From UBA6263 sp049305865 (GTDB taxonomy: Bacteria > Patescibacteriota > Gracilibacteria > Absconditabacterales > Absconditicoccaceae), in assembly GCA_049305865.1 (NCBI GenBank), contig JBAQPP010000026.1:17845-81844 (forward strand): a DNA stretch of 64,000 bases, written 5' to 3'. The notes beneath the pieces are model-generated. The model searched no databases, was not told the DNA's origin, and worked only from the letters and a program-made list of their open reading frames with translations. Numbering within the stretch: the stretch's first letter is position 1; every line of letters begins with the position of its first letter. The position numbers were made by a program, and so were the translations under genes. Of this stretch, positions 11,138 to 22,311 are shown in pieces.

Positions 11138-12817
11138 CTAATTTATTCTTTCAAGGAATTTTTTTTCGTTTTGACTCAAAAACAAATCTCTTACTGCATA
11201 TATCATAGATGTTGAAGATAGATATAGATAACGATTGATATTTATTAATCAACTCAGTTCAAATTCATCCATTTTTTGAGATAGTAAATCTTTTGAAATA
11301 CTAGCCAAGAACTTAGCATCGTTGCTTTTGATATATTCTATAGATTCAATAATTTGATCAAATATTTCTTTATTGTCGGCTCAATCTATTATCTGTGAAA
11401 TTCACTTATAAAGTCATATTAAAGCTCTTCTAAATTCATTATATTTTTTGTGTATAAAATCATTTTCGCTTTCCTGAATATTTTGTACATTAAATCTCAC
11501 GTCTTTCATATATTTTGCAGAATATACAGCATTTCATACAATATTATATATATCATTTATTGTAAGTTTTTCATTTTGATCAAGCATTTCTTTTATATCC
11601 AACCCATATTTAATTATCTTTTCTTCTATAGCCTTTATATTCTTATATTCTTGATCTAAAAACTCATCATCAAATTCTTTTTCAAAATTTAGAACCCTAT
11701 TTAGCTCAAATTTCTTTTCCAATATGGTTTGTTCATCTATATCAAAAACATTCATATTGTATCTAAAGATTTTCTTAATAAGACGAATTGTATCGTTTTT
11801 CATTGCCAAGATACCAACATCAACAACAGTTCATTCTATTTTTTCTATATCCAACCCATATTCTGTTCTTCTGTCAGGAATTATCTTTTTTATAAAATAA
11901 GTAAAGTTTTTTATAAATGGCCAAATTAAAAGAGCTCCCAAAAGCTTAAATCACACAGCAAATATAGATAGGCTCATAACCAAATCAGATTTTAATCAGA
12001 ATATATTATTAAATAAATAGCCGATTATATCAAAAAATATAAATCAAATCACAGCAAGAAATATATTGAAAAACACATGAGAAAAGGCTACTTGTTTTTT
12101 TATTTGTTTTCATCATACAGCTCATATAACCGCAGTAAAGGTTGTTCATAAATAAGCTCACATAATAAGAGAAATTCATATATCAAATCCTATAATTCAT
12201 GTAGAAGCAAGAGCCAACACTATAATAATCATAGCTGAGCTAGATTGCATCAAAAACGTCAAAATAAGTCATATTATAAAATACACAAAACTTCATAAAT
12301 TTTTATAGGCCTCAAAATCAAATGATGTAGATAATATCATTATATTCTCTTTTATATATCCAAGTCATAAAAATAGTAGCCCCAAACCAAAGGTTAATTT
12401 AAATATATTTTTAAGTAGATTTTTTCTTCAAAAAATAATCAAGAAAATTCAAGAAAATCATACAAGAAACATCGAAATTATCTTTGTATCAAATTTTAAT
12501 CATATTGATCATAAAACAACATCAAATAATGGAGCTCACACATTGGTTCATATAATTACTCATATAGCGTTTTCCAAAGATACAAATCAAGCACCAACAA
12601 ATGCTAATAATATCAAAGATACAACACCACTACTTTGTAACACAGCAGTAGCAAAAGCTCAAGTAAAAATAGCCTTTAAATTTGTATTTGTATAATTTCT
12701 AAGTACTTTTTTAAATTTCTTTGTAGAAATATTTTTTATGGCTTCTTCAAAAATATTCAAACCAAAAAGAAACATTCATAATCATCAAACAAAAAATATA
12801 ATTAAGTTATAATCCAT
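11138..12817 (-). CDS. Na/Pi cotransporter family protein with PhoU-like tail
   Basis: 559 residues from the ATG at 12817 (MDYNLIIFFVGGLGMFLFG), chosen over an in-frame ATG at 12901 because the family starts at this motif and the upstream start would overlap the divergent gene. The inverted-repeat signatures are clear: TAVLQSSGVVSLILLAFVGAG and TFLMQSSSAMIIIVLALASTG (QSS motifs), each in a helix bundle. The C-terminal half (from about residue 330) is helical and charged, like the PhoU-type tail of NptA/YjbB proteins. Likely exports or imports phosphate with sodium. Ends in TAG. Confidence 0.9.
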
Positions 12818-12899
12818 AAATACTCTTTGAAATAAATATACAATAATTATAAACAAGCTAGTAAATTTGTCAAAATTTAATAAATCTTTATATAAAGCC

Positions 12900-13691
12900 A
12901 TGATTAAAATTAATCTACAAAGATTCATATGATCTATAATTATTTTAATCATAGTGGCTGTTTTAATACAGATAACTCCTTTTTATAACTACTCTTTTGA
13001 TAAAATAATACAGACCAAGCCACAGATAATAATATATTCTCAAAAATCTTTAATGAAGTCTGAATGACTTATAACTATACAATGAAACAATCAACAAACC
13101 ATAAAAATCAATAATTGATTAAGTTATTTACCATTTACAAACCAAGATTGACTAAAAATAAGTTTTATGGCAAAAGAAGTATACAATAATATATACATCT
13201 TTATACAAACCACATGAAATGTCATAAAGATATATCCACAATCAGCAATATACATAAATAAAGACGCTAATATTATAAACATAATAAATTGAAATATATG
13301 ATATTTAAATATAAATCCCAACAATAAAATAATATTTCAATGAAAAAACAATCCATTTAATTTAGACATAAACGATGAAATATTAAATAATATTTTCGAA
13401 AATCAAAAAAACACGAATAGAAAAAACATAATAAAATTATATTGATGAAATATCATATTAAACAAAACATTCGACTATATAATTTACAAATTATTAATAA
13501 TCTTTACAAAAATAAGCCCCGAAAATTATAATGATAACCTAGAAAATTATAATAAATTTAATAATTATATAAAACAAGATCAGACGACACAAAATCAATT
13601 AAATTTTAAAAACAACGAAAAACAAAACATAAATAAAGATATATTTAAACAGTTTAATAAATGATTATCTAAGATAATTAATAATTTTTAA
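12900..13691 (+). CDS. Membrane-anchored protein of unknown function
   Basis: 263 residues. N-terminal helix (FIGSIIILIIVAVLIQITPFY, about 9-29), then an asparagine/isoleucine-rich exterior domain with short beta-type stretches (GLITIQGNNQQTIKINNG; NVIKIYPQSAIYINKD). I recognise no family. The asparagine richness follows the AT-rich base composition. Divergent from the transporter gene, with only 82 bp between starts. Confidence 0.7.
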
Positions 13692-13966
13692 CAAAAACTT
13701 AACAAATATTATATCACATTTTTTAAAAATATATTTTTTTTTAACAAACCAACATAAATATATATTTTATATTTTATAGACATATATAGACACAAAGCGT
13801 CATAATAAATATATAACATTTATTTTATATTCCATCATAATTATTACTATTAATTTTTTTTATTATATATATATTATATTAATAATTAATTAAATTAAAA
13901 AATTGTTGGAAAATGATAATGGAATAATTATAATATAAACTAATATTTATCTATAAATAAATTTTA

Positions 13967-14377
13967 ATGAAAGATATTATAAAAAGAAGTATAATTACAA
14001 TATTAGCTTTAATAATGATGATATATCTAATATATAGCTATATATCTTGAGTTATTATAACAAATTCAGTTTTCTTAGATCAAAATTCTAATTATTATAT
14101 AATTTTAATTCTAATTTTTTTATATACAGCGATTATACACTGAGTATATCCAATCCATATAAAAATAAATAAACCAGTTTTGTTTTTTATTTGAATAGTC
14201 TTGATATTTATTTGAAAAACAGTTTTAAATAATGACTGACAATTATGAATATATTTTTGAGATATATCTATAGTTATATGAGTTATAATAGCACTATTAT
14301 CTCCTACAAATATTTTAATACCACAGAAAATAATCAATAAGAAAAAATCAAAGAAAGTCGAAGTAATAGAAGTATAA
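13967..14377 (+). CDS. Small integral membrane protein, unknown
   Basis: 136 residues with four hydrophobic segments (about 8-30, 43-65, 70-88, 98-116) and a basic tail (KKKSKKVEVIEV). No motif identifies a function. The upstream 275 bp (13692-13966) are extremely AT-rich with no visible gene. It lies just before tRNA-Gly. Confidence 0.7.
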
Positions 14378-14419
14378 ACAATTTGTTTACCAATATTTAT
14401 TGGTGACTAATTTTTTAGT

Positions 14420-14496
14420 GCAGGCGTAGCTCAATTGGCTAGAGCGCTTCCTTGCCAAGGAAGAGGTTGCGGGTTCGAGTCCCGTTGCTTGCTCCA
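14420..14496 (+). tRNA. tRNA-Gly (GCC)
   Basis: 77 nt including encoded CCA. Acceptor pairs with TGCTTGC (G-U pairs tolerated), D-arm around GTAGCTCAATTGGCTAGAGC, anticodon stem CTTCC/GGAAG with loop TTGCCAA giving GCC, T-arm GCGGG-TTCGAGT-CCCGT. It reads GGC/GGT. The special tRNA-Gly(UCA) needed for TGA is not in this window. Confidence 0.9.
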
Positions 14497-14523
14497 TCAA
14501 AACTATAAATTATAAATTAATAT

Positions 14524-15282
14524 ATGATTCCTAAAAACCCTAAAATCAAAAGTAAATTTAATAGAAAATTATTTAAAAAAACCAGAAAAATAATCAAAAA
14601 TCTGATTATTATTTTTTTTATATCGAGTATTTCTATAACAATATTATATAAACGATTAAATCCACCTATAACAAATTTTATGGTTTATAGACTTACACAG
14701 CAAGTATTTTGATTTAATAAAATTATATTAAAAAAAGATTGGTTAAAGATAGAAGAAATACCATCAAATATTATATATTGAGTAATGTGATGAGAAGATC
14801 AGAAATTTTTAAGACACTTTTGATTCGATATACAAGCCATACAAAAAGCTTATGAATATAATATCCAAATGAACCAAACTATACTTTGATGAAGTACCAT
14901 TTCACAACAGACAGCTAAAAATCTATTTTTATGGCCATCTCGTTCTTATATTAGAAAATGATTAGAGATATATTTTACCTTACTTATTGAAACATTACGA
15001 TCAAAAGAAAGAATATTAGAGGTTTATCTAAATATTATAGAGTTTTGAAATTGAATATATTGAATACAATCTGCTTCACAATATTATTTTAAAAAACCAG
15101 CAAATAAACTTACAAATTCTCAAATAGGATTTCTTATAGCAATATTACCAAATCCTAGATATTATCAGGATCATAAAAATTCATTATATCTAAATAATAG
15201 AAAAAATATAATAATAAATAGTCTTTATAAAATGAAACGAAATAAAGACAATAAGTCTTTTATAAAGGAAATAAAAGAATAA
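14524..15282 (+). CDS. mtgA: Monofunctional peptidoglycan transglycosylase
   Basis: 252 residues. A basic N-terminus and one helix (about 27-43) precede a GT51 domain. It polymerises lipid II into glycan strands on the outer face of the membrane. Visible motifs: GEDQKFLRHFGFD with the catalytic glutamate E91, GGSTISQQTAKNLFLWPSRS, RSKERILEVYLNIIEFGNGIYGIQSASQYYF (second catalytic-site region), and ILPNP. No transpeptidase domain follows, as expected for MtgA. Several of the conserved glycines (GG in GGSTISQQ) are TGA codons. Crosslinking enzymes must be elsewhere; murG is in this window. Confidence 0.95.
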
Positions 15283-15287
15283 TTATT

Positions 15288-15665
15288 TTATGAAAATAGA
15301 TTCACAATAATTCTAACAGCTGCATAAGACAACATACATATAATAATTCATATTATAGCTCAAGAGAGTATAGAATTTGCTTTTTTTGTTTTACTAGCAT
15401 CTCATTCAGCAGATATTAATTTAAAACCAGCAATAACAAGAACAATAAGACATATTAGTCATATACTAAACCGTAAATATTGATTTATGAGTTGTATTAT
15501 TTCAAAAATAGTTGATTCGTCGGTATGTATTTGAGATGGTCAAGTCACTATAATATCTTCATTTCATTGACTACTAGGTACTTGTATATCAATAGCAAAA
15601 ATATTTCAAACATTTATTCACATAAACATAATCAAACCAAATATAATAAATTTCAATCTTCTCAT
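15288..15665 (-). CDS. TrbC/VirB2-like pilin candidate
   Basis: 125 residues: signal peptide (about 1-24), a short polar stretch, then two long hydrophobic segments (about 66-85 and 99-121) separated by a charged turn (SAEGDASKTKKANS). This two-helix layout with AGFKLISA...K and a following amphipathic turn is typical of VirB2/TrbC-type pilins common in CPR genomes. Last gene of a minus-strand run beginning with pilT. A function as a surface filament subunit is likely but not proven. Confidence 0.6.
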
Positions 15666-15688
15666 AATCAAAAACCATAAATAATAAA

Positions 15689-16456
15689 TTATTTAACAAC
15701 AGTTCATCACATATCTTCTAAACATTTTGATTCCATTTCAGAATTAGTAATTGGTTTCCAATCATCATCTCAATCTATAGTATTTCTTATTTTACATACA
15801 TTAATTATTCTATTGGCATTAAATTCACGGAATTGCATAGTATCTTGTGGATGTCAAAATGTAGAATGTAAACATATCCATTCTTTAAGATCGCTTCATG
15901 CAACAATAGTTCATCATGTTTGACATCATATAGTCAATCATCATAGATCTTCACTAGTTTTTAAAGAACTTATGGTTATAGAATTTATCAAATTAATTAT
16001 TCATAAACTAGCCAAAGACAACAGGATTCAAATTCATATGTTTAGTAAATTTTTTTGTGGGTCTTTTGGGGCTTCTCATTTAGAAGCTTGTATAATATAC
16101 AATACTCAGTTATAAAGTACCATAGTAACAGCCAATACGATAGTTATTCTAAGTAGTAGTTTAGCTATCCTTACTATCAAAGGAGCTCTCTGTGATGTAC
16201 TTACGATTGGTCATCAATTCAAATTTATACTTACATTTGTAGACTCTCTCAATACTTCATTACCAACCTGGTCTTTTGTACTACCTAGGTCGATTAATCA
16301 TTGTTGTTTAATGGCAGTATCAAATGCTTTATCCAATAGATCTCATTGGGCTCATACAAAAGAAACCGAAATTAGAGAAAAAAATAAGGAAAAAAAAACA
16401 ATTCTCTTACTATTATTTTTTATAGATATTCTAATTTTTAAAATTTTATTAATCAT
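15689..16456 (-). CDS. Secreted/membrane protein, unknown, with pilin-type helices
   Basis: 255 residues. Start at 16456 (MINKILKIRISIKNNSKR, basic) gives a cleavable signal peptide ending near SFVGA. Two hydrophobic helices (about 103-130 and 145-170) flank the charged turn QASKGEAPKDPQKNLL, similar to the TrbC-type turn of the next gene. The C-terminal third has cysteines (GCQTGG, ICLHS, NVCKI, SKCLED) that could pair outside the cell. No family recognised; context suggests the pilus-like system. Confidence 0.6.
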
Positions 16457-16502
16457 TTAAATTATATATTATAAACCTGACTTTATATAGATTTTGTATA
16501 AA

Positions 16503-16913
16503 TTAAATTTGTGTTAATAGTTTTTCTGCTTCTTGTGTATCTTTTTCTTTGTTTTTACTCTCATTTTCTTGTAATTTATCTAAGGTGTTTTCATAAGTAG
16601 CTGAATGGAAGGTATTTTCATATTTCTGTTTTATTTCTTCTTTTTTCTCTTCATATTTTTTATCTATTTCTTCTAACTTTTGTTTTTCTCTAACCAAAAT
16701 ATCTCTTAATCTATCTACTTGTTCCTTATTCATTATAGATAAAAGATTGAATCGACTTTGCTTTTCTTCTGGTTTATCTATAGATTTTGATCTAAGTACC
16801 AACATTATAAGCTCTGGATCTTGATTTAAAAAAGTTTCAGAAATGACAAATTTGCTTGCTAATTCTCGTAAATCTTGAGGTAGTTTTTGTCTTATAATTT
16901 CACTAATTTCCAT
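16503..16913 (-). CDS. Coiled-coil protein, unknown
   Basis: 136 residues, entirely without glycine and without membrane segment. The middle and end are a charged coiled coil (REKQKLEEIDKKYEEKKEEI...). Its start overlaps the end of the upstream gene by 11 bp, indicating translational coupling in the pilT operon. Probably cytoplasmic; may be an accessory to the pilus motor. Confidence 0.65.
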   Translation of the reverse strand: MEISEIIRQKLPQDLRELASKFVISETFLNQDPELIMLVLRSKSIDKPEEKQSRFNLLSIMNKEQVDRLRDILVREKQKLEEIDKKYEEKKEEIKQKYENTFHSATYENTLDKLQENESKNKEKDTQEAEKLLTQI

Positions 16914-17205
16914 TAAAAATCTTAAAGAATAAATTATTGATACTATATATTAATTTACTTCGTCGCCATTGTTTGTCCAATTTTTTATTAATTTTATTTT
17001 GTGTAATCAAAGTAGATTCTTCTATATTGGTCTTTTCTAGTTCATTGTTTATAAACGATTCTGCTTCATTGTTTTGATTTTTATGATATAATTCAGACCT
17101 CTTTTGTATAATCGGAACTTTTTTCATATTTTTTTTCATTTTTTCTATTTCTCTTTTTGAGATATAATACGCTCATCATCACTTCAGTGTTTCTTGCATC
17201 AGCAT
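16903..17205 (-). CDS. Small basic protein, unknown
   Basis: 100 residues from ATG 17205 (an in-frame ATG at 17199 is also possible). Reading TGA as Gly adds LKGGGAYYISKREIEK before the region that would start at 17139 under the standard code. Highly charged, ending with WRRSKLIYSINNLFFKIF, which could be an amphipathic membrane-binding helix. Lies 12 bp after pilT and overlaps the next gene. Confidence 0.55.
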
Positions 17206-17217
17206 AAAATTTAATAT

Positions 17218-18303
17218 TTAAATTTTATTAGACTTATCTGTAAATAGTCGTTCTACTTGAGATTTATCTATTATATTTTTTTCTATCAATCTTTCTGCGT
17301 ATTGTTTCATTTTGATCATTCATTGATTGTAAGAGGTCTCTATTATAGCGTCTAGTTGGTCAATTCATTTCTTTTTAAGATTATTTTTTATAGCAAGATT
17401 ATTTAACATTACTTCGTATATTGCAACTCTATTGTTTCAGTCTTTTGTCTTTACAAGTACTTGTGATTGTATTCACAATAAAGCATCTGAAAATCTTTCA
17501 CGTATACTATCTTGTATTCCCGGATCAAAGAAAGAAATAAATCTATTTATCGTATGTGAGGCACTACTTGTATGTAATGTGCTAAATACAAGGTGACCAG
17601 TTTCTGCAAGACTCAAAACAGACTCAGCTGTCTCTATATCACGAATTTCTCAAACAAATATAATGTCGGGATCTTGACGCATAGATCATCTAAGTGCGTT
17701 TTTGAAAGACCAAGTATCGTGGCCTATTTCTCTTTGTGATATTAAACACTTTTTTGGTTGGAATATAAACTCTATGGGATCTTCAATAGTTACAATATTT
17801 TCACTTCTGATCTGATTTAAATATTCAAGTATAGCTACCATAGTTGTTGATTTACCAGTTCATGTTGGTCAAGTTATTAAATATAATCAATTTTTTGCTG
17901 TTGATATCTGTTTTTTTACATTATCTGCAAGATTTGAAAACATAAGATCTTCAAGCACCCTAGCTTTATTATTTATTTTTCTCATAACTATTCATATTCT
18001 ACCAGTTTTTAGATATGCATTTACCCTATAAGAGGTTCATTCTTTTGAAAGATATGCAAAATCTGCCTCTTTATCTGCTAGAAATTTATCAAATCTTTGA
18101 GGGTTTCATTGAAAAAGTTGTCTAAGCATAATTTCAATATTTTCGTTTGTAAGCTTACCGGCTTGTTCTTGCCTAATAATTTCTCAGTTTAATCTATATG
18201 CAATAGATTCATCTCAAGATAAATGCAAATCAGATATGTTTGGATTTTTTTCTATTAAATTCATAATATCCTCTATATCTATCGACAACAAAATATTAGT
18301 CAT
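17218..18303 (-). CDS. pilT: Type IV pilus retraction ATPase PilT
   Basis: 361 residues, standard PilT length. The hexameric ATPase drives pilus retraction, which in other bacteria powers twitching and DNA uptake. Visible: N-terminal domain with DLHLSGDESIAYRLNGEI, Walker A GPTGTGKSTT (about residues 145-154), Asp box IVTIEDPIEFIF, Walker B region LRQDPDIIFVGEIRD (here GSMRQDPDIIFVGEIRD), His box ETGHLVFSTLHTSSA. The AIRNLIREGK-type C-terminal motif is replaced by MIKMKQYAERLIEKNIID. First gene of a five-gene minus-strand run. Confidence 0.95.
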
Positions 18304-18424
18304 TTTTGATATTTAAATATAAAACAAATTAATTCTAATCAAAAAATATTATTTGTCAAAAAAACAGGCCCTAATTTTGTCTAAAATCTTTATTGCTTGA
18401 AGTGTTTTTGTATCTTTATTTTAT

Positions 18425-18453
18425 TTGTTGTCTTTGAGCTTGTTTTATATAAT
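18425..18453 (+). promoter_or_regulatory. Sigma-70-type promoter for the lipoprotein gene
   Basis: TTGTTG (18425-18430) and TATAAT (18448-18453) with 17-bp spacing, 35 bp before the ATG, in the divergent gap with pilT. Confidence 0.5.
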
Positions 18454-18487
18454 ATCTGGACAATATTTTACCATCAACTGGGTCTTT

Positions 18488-19609
18488 ATGAAAAAAAGTA
18501 TTATTATAGCTATGTTTATAGTTTTATTGACGGTTACTTGATGTTTTTCACAAAAATCAAATATTTTAACTTTTGAACAATCACTAGATATATTAAATAT
18601 ACAAAGTAATAATTTATTGGATAAATATTCATATTTTTTTGATTATACTTGAACTATAAAACAAGACATCAAAATAAATATTTCCTCTTTAGATAAGGAA
18701 GAACCAACTAATTTGTCTATAAATTCGATAATTTCAATTGATCCTTTGTTACAAAATTACAATAGTTTAATAGATTACGACGTAAGTTTATTTGACAAAA
18801 CCAAAAACCAAAAAATAATAAGCTCATGAGCTTTTTTTTATTCAAATATAGAATATGTACCATATTTTAAGCTAAATAAAGTTAGTTTAGATATGTGAAC
18901 ATGAAATGTTGAATCATATTTTCTAAAAGCTCTATTGTGATGAATTATGGATAAGTGGATTATGGTGGATATCCAAGACAAAAAAAATCTAATCCAAAAT
19001 TACGTAGATATTAATTATATTATTAAAGATTTGTCTTCTCTAAATAAATGTCAGATTTTTTATAAGATCAGAAATACTATATACAAATCCAAACGTGCTT
19101 ATAAAATTTGACTGAATCAGCAAAATATAGCAACTTGCATAAATAATCCAGATTATACATGAATAGTTTTTGAATGATTTTTGACTCCCACAAAAGATAA
19201 TCAAGTTTTATTAGAAATAAAAAAATTACAACTACCAGATAATAAAAATTTATTTATCAGTTGAGAGTTTACCTATAAAAACCTTAAAATTATTATATAT
19301 AATGCGGTTACAAAGCAAACCAAATCTATTGTCGTGGAGTATGGTAAAAAAAATGATAAAATTATATTTGAGTCTCCAAACTATAATCATAAAATAAATA
19401 TAGATAAGATAAAAGACGTTTTAAATTTTAAATGAAATTTAAGTTTATCGACAAACAATGTCAAGCAAACAAAATTAAATTTTGATATAAGGTGAAATTT
19501 AGTCTTGCAAAATACATGATATTTGGATATTAAATCTCCACAAAATTATCTAATAATGAGTCAATTGTTGTGAGATAAATTTTCGTTAAAAAATATATTT
19601 TGACAATAA
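18488..19609 (+). CDS. Lipoprotein, unknown
   Basis: 373 residues. The N-terminus MKKSIIIAMFIVLLTVTGC has a lipobox (VTGC), so lipidation at C19 is expected. The rest is a soluble, beta-containing protein with no family I recognise; it repeats stretches such as NKVSLDMGTGN and FKGNLSLSTNN. It precedes the LCP gene by 94 bp and may belong to the same envelope-building unit. Confidence 0.7.
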
Positions 19610-19703
19610 CTCTTGGTTGTTATATTAGTTGTTGCTAATCTATATAAACAACGTATTATAATATATCAAAAATCACAATGTTTTAGTGCTTTAATTATTT
19701 TAT

Positions 19704-21173
19704 ATGTTTTGAAAAAAATCAAGTTTTTCTACTAAAAGAATATGAGAAATAGAAAATTATAGTTCAGAAAAATCAAATTCTTGATTTGGATTTTCTTGAT
19801 TAATCAGATTTTTATTTATAATTATCTGTATTTTTGGAGTTTTCCGATTATGAAAATATGTAATATGATGGACACAGGCTAGTTTATGAATCATATCAAA
19901 ATGATCTATAAGCTTCATAAGCAGCAATATATGACAAGATATGAAAAAAGATGAATTCTGAAATATCAATATACTTTTTATATGATATTGATGAAAAAGT
20001 CATGCTGGATGATATTTGGCAGATTCTATTATGGTGGCTTCTTGGAATCCTGTCTTATGAGCGATCACTTTTACTTCTATACCTAGAGATTTATTAGTCG
20101 CTAATCCAGTTACAAAATGAGTTAGTAGGGTAAACGCATTGTTTACACAGATGTATCATAAAAGGTGAGATTTGCTTTCTTGAGCTTCTTGGTTTGGAGA
20201 AAAAATATCAGAAATACTTTGATTACAGATAAATTACTATGCAACAATTGATTTTGATTGATTTGAAAAAGTAATAAATACTCTAGGTTGAATAGATATA
20301 CTTGTTAAAAACACAATACACGATACAACATATCCAAATTGAGAGTTGTGATATATGACATTCCATTTGGATGCTGGGCAGCAGCATTTAGATTGAAAAA
20401 CAGCTTTGATGTATGCTAGATCTAGGCATACTACATCAGATTTTGACAGGTCATTGAGACAACAGCAGATAATAGATGCCATCAAAGACAAGTTTCTTTC
20501 TTGATGATACGTCAAAAATGTTTCAAAAATAAAACAACTATATTCTGATTATACCAAAATGGTAACCACAAATATAAGTTTTAAAGAAATCATATGAACT
20601 GTAAAATATATAGATAGTCTAAATAATATATTCTCTTTTGGGTTAAATACAGAGTGTGTATATACCAACTTTGAGTATATGAAGCCATGATGTTTTCTAT
20701 CTATTCCCAATAGAGATTTGTTTGATTGAGCATCTGTAATGCTCCCAGAATGAGCTGGTTCTTCCAACATATCTTTTTATGATAATATCCATAAATTTAC
20801 TTTTTTGGTCTCCCACAACCAGGAATATCTACTCGAAAGAGCAAATATAATAATACAAAATTGAATAGATAAAAACTTTGCAAAGAGTTTATGAAAAAGA
20901 TTAGATTGACACTGAAATTTATTAGCAGCAAAACTAAAAAAATACTGATTAAAGGTTTCCGACACTCAGAACGCAACCTCTTCTCTGCAAAATACAACAA
21001 TATTTGTTCCATCTACATGATCTTTTGCATGAACCACCAAAATACTGTCATTATTTTTTAACTCACAAATACAGGTAGATCCCATACTTACAACATGAAA
21101 TAATGTTGTCATTATATTGTGAAATGACTATATTCAAAACATAAAGGACAACTGATTTAGATATAATCTTTAG
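19704..21173 (+). CDS. LytR-CpsA-Psr (LCP) family wall-polymer ligase
   Basis: 489 residues. LCP enzymes transfer lipid-linked polymers to peptidoglycan. After a cytoplasmic N-terminus and one helix (about 33-52), the LCP domain shows SWNPVLGAITFTSIPRDLLV, RVNALF, INYYATIDFDGFEKVINTLGGIDI, and LDGKTALMYARSRHTTSDFDRSLRQQQIIDAI, including the arginines that bind the phosphate groups. The last 90 residues (from VSDTQNATSS) resemble the LytR_C domain, ending in LFFNSQIQVDP. It shows that this cell decorates its wall with a second polymer. Stop is TAG. Confidence 0.93.
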
Positions 21174-21174
21174 A

Positions 21175-21432
21175 ATGAGCTTAGACACATATAGAAGACA
21201 AATAGACAAAATAGATCTTCAAATAATTTGACTTTTAAAAAAAAGATTCGATATAGTTAAAAACAAAATTTCACCATATAAACAAAATTTAGAAATACAG
21301 GCTATTCAACCTCAAAGATACTCTCAGATTGTAAAAAACCTTTCACAAAATTCAGACAAATTAATATCTAAAAAATTCATCAAAAGCATGCGAGATCTTA
21401 TACATCAATACTCACTCAAATTACAAAAATAA
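21175..21432 (+). CDS. Chorismate-mutase-fold (AroQ-like) small protein
   Basis: 85 residues. YRRQIDKIDLQIIGLLKKRFDIVKNKI is the first helix of the AroQ fold (R..ID.ID..I..LL..R). The C-terminal helix (KKFIKSMRDLIHQYSLKLQK) fits the third. It starts one base after the LCP stop. No other shikimate gene is in the window; whether it is catalytic is unclear. Confidence 0.75.
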
Positions 21433-21499
21433 TTTTCCCTTTGAAAAAATCCCCTACTTCATTAACTATATTTTAGTTTTTAGTTGATAATTGATTTAA

Positions 21500-22249
21500 A
21501 TGATTCCATCTTTTGTGTATCAAAAAAAAGACGAGATAGTAAATTATATCAAATGACTCTGATTGGCAACTGATAAAATAAAAGATTATGATATGCTTCT
21601 ACAATCATTTATACACAAATCATTTGCTGCAGATTTCAAAAACATAGCTGATCATAACGAAAGATTAGAATTTCTTTGAGATGGTATACTATGAGCTATC
21701 ATCAATAAAATACTTTTCCTTAATCATCCGGAGATGGATGAATCCGACCTTACTCTTTACAAAATAGCACTAGTAAAAGAAGAAACTTTAGCAGAAGCAG
21801 CTAGAGATATATGATTGGATAAGCAAGTTTTTATAAGTAAATGAGAAGAAAAATCTCAAGGTAGATGAAAAGACGTTATCATTGCAGATTGTTTTGAGGC
21901 GTTGATATGATACATGTTTATAGATTTATGATTACATGAAACAGAAAAATTTATAACCAAACATCTATATTATAAAATCGATGAAATTGCACTACAGCCC
22001 GTTAAATCATATAAAACCATGATACAAGAGATAGTTCAAAAAGATCATAAAATCATACCAGAGTATATAGATACCGAAAACGTAAAGGACGAAAAGGGCA
22101 ATACATTGGAATATAAATCAGAGATACATGTTTTATGAAAAAAACAATCTCAATGATTTGGACCAAATAAAAAGAAAGCACAAGAATCTGCAGCAAAACA
22201 ATTCTATGAAAAGTATAATGATCCCCAAAATAAACATTGAAAAAAATAA
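21500..22249 (+). CDS. rnc: Ribonuclease III
   Basis: 249 residues. Cleaves double-stranded RNA in rRNA and mRNA processing. The signature HNERLEFLGDGILGAII (about 54-70) carries the catalytic acidic residues, and DVIIADCFEALIGYMFIDLG supplies the second pair (D and E). A C-terminal dsRNA-binding domain follows (SYKTMIQEIVQK ... FGPNKKKAQESAAKQFYEKY). Many glycines are TGA. Separated from secF by 62 bp. Confidence 0.96.
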
Positions 22250-22311
22250 GTAAATATGTAAAAACAAACATTGAAATCCGTTTTTTTTGTTTTATCAAAT
22301 TAGTAACATAA

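Noticed and set aside
12818..12901. Upstream ATG at 12901 as start of the Na/Pi transporter
   Set aside because: It would overlap the divergent gene's start and add 28 residues before the conserved N-terminus.
16503..16913. TGA-free gene as sign of transfer
   Set aside because: The protein contains no glycine at all, so absence of TGA says nothing.
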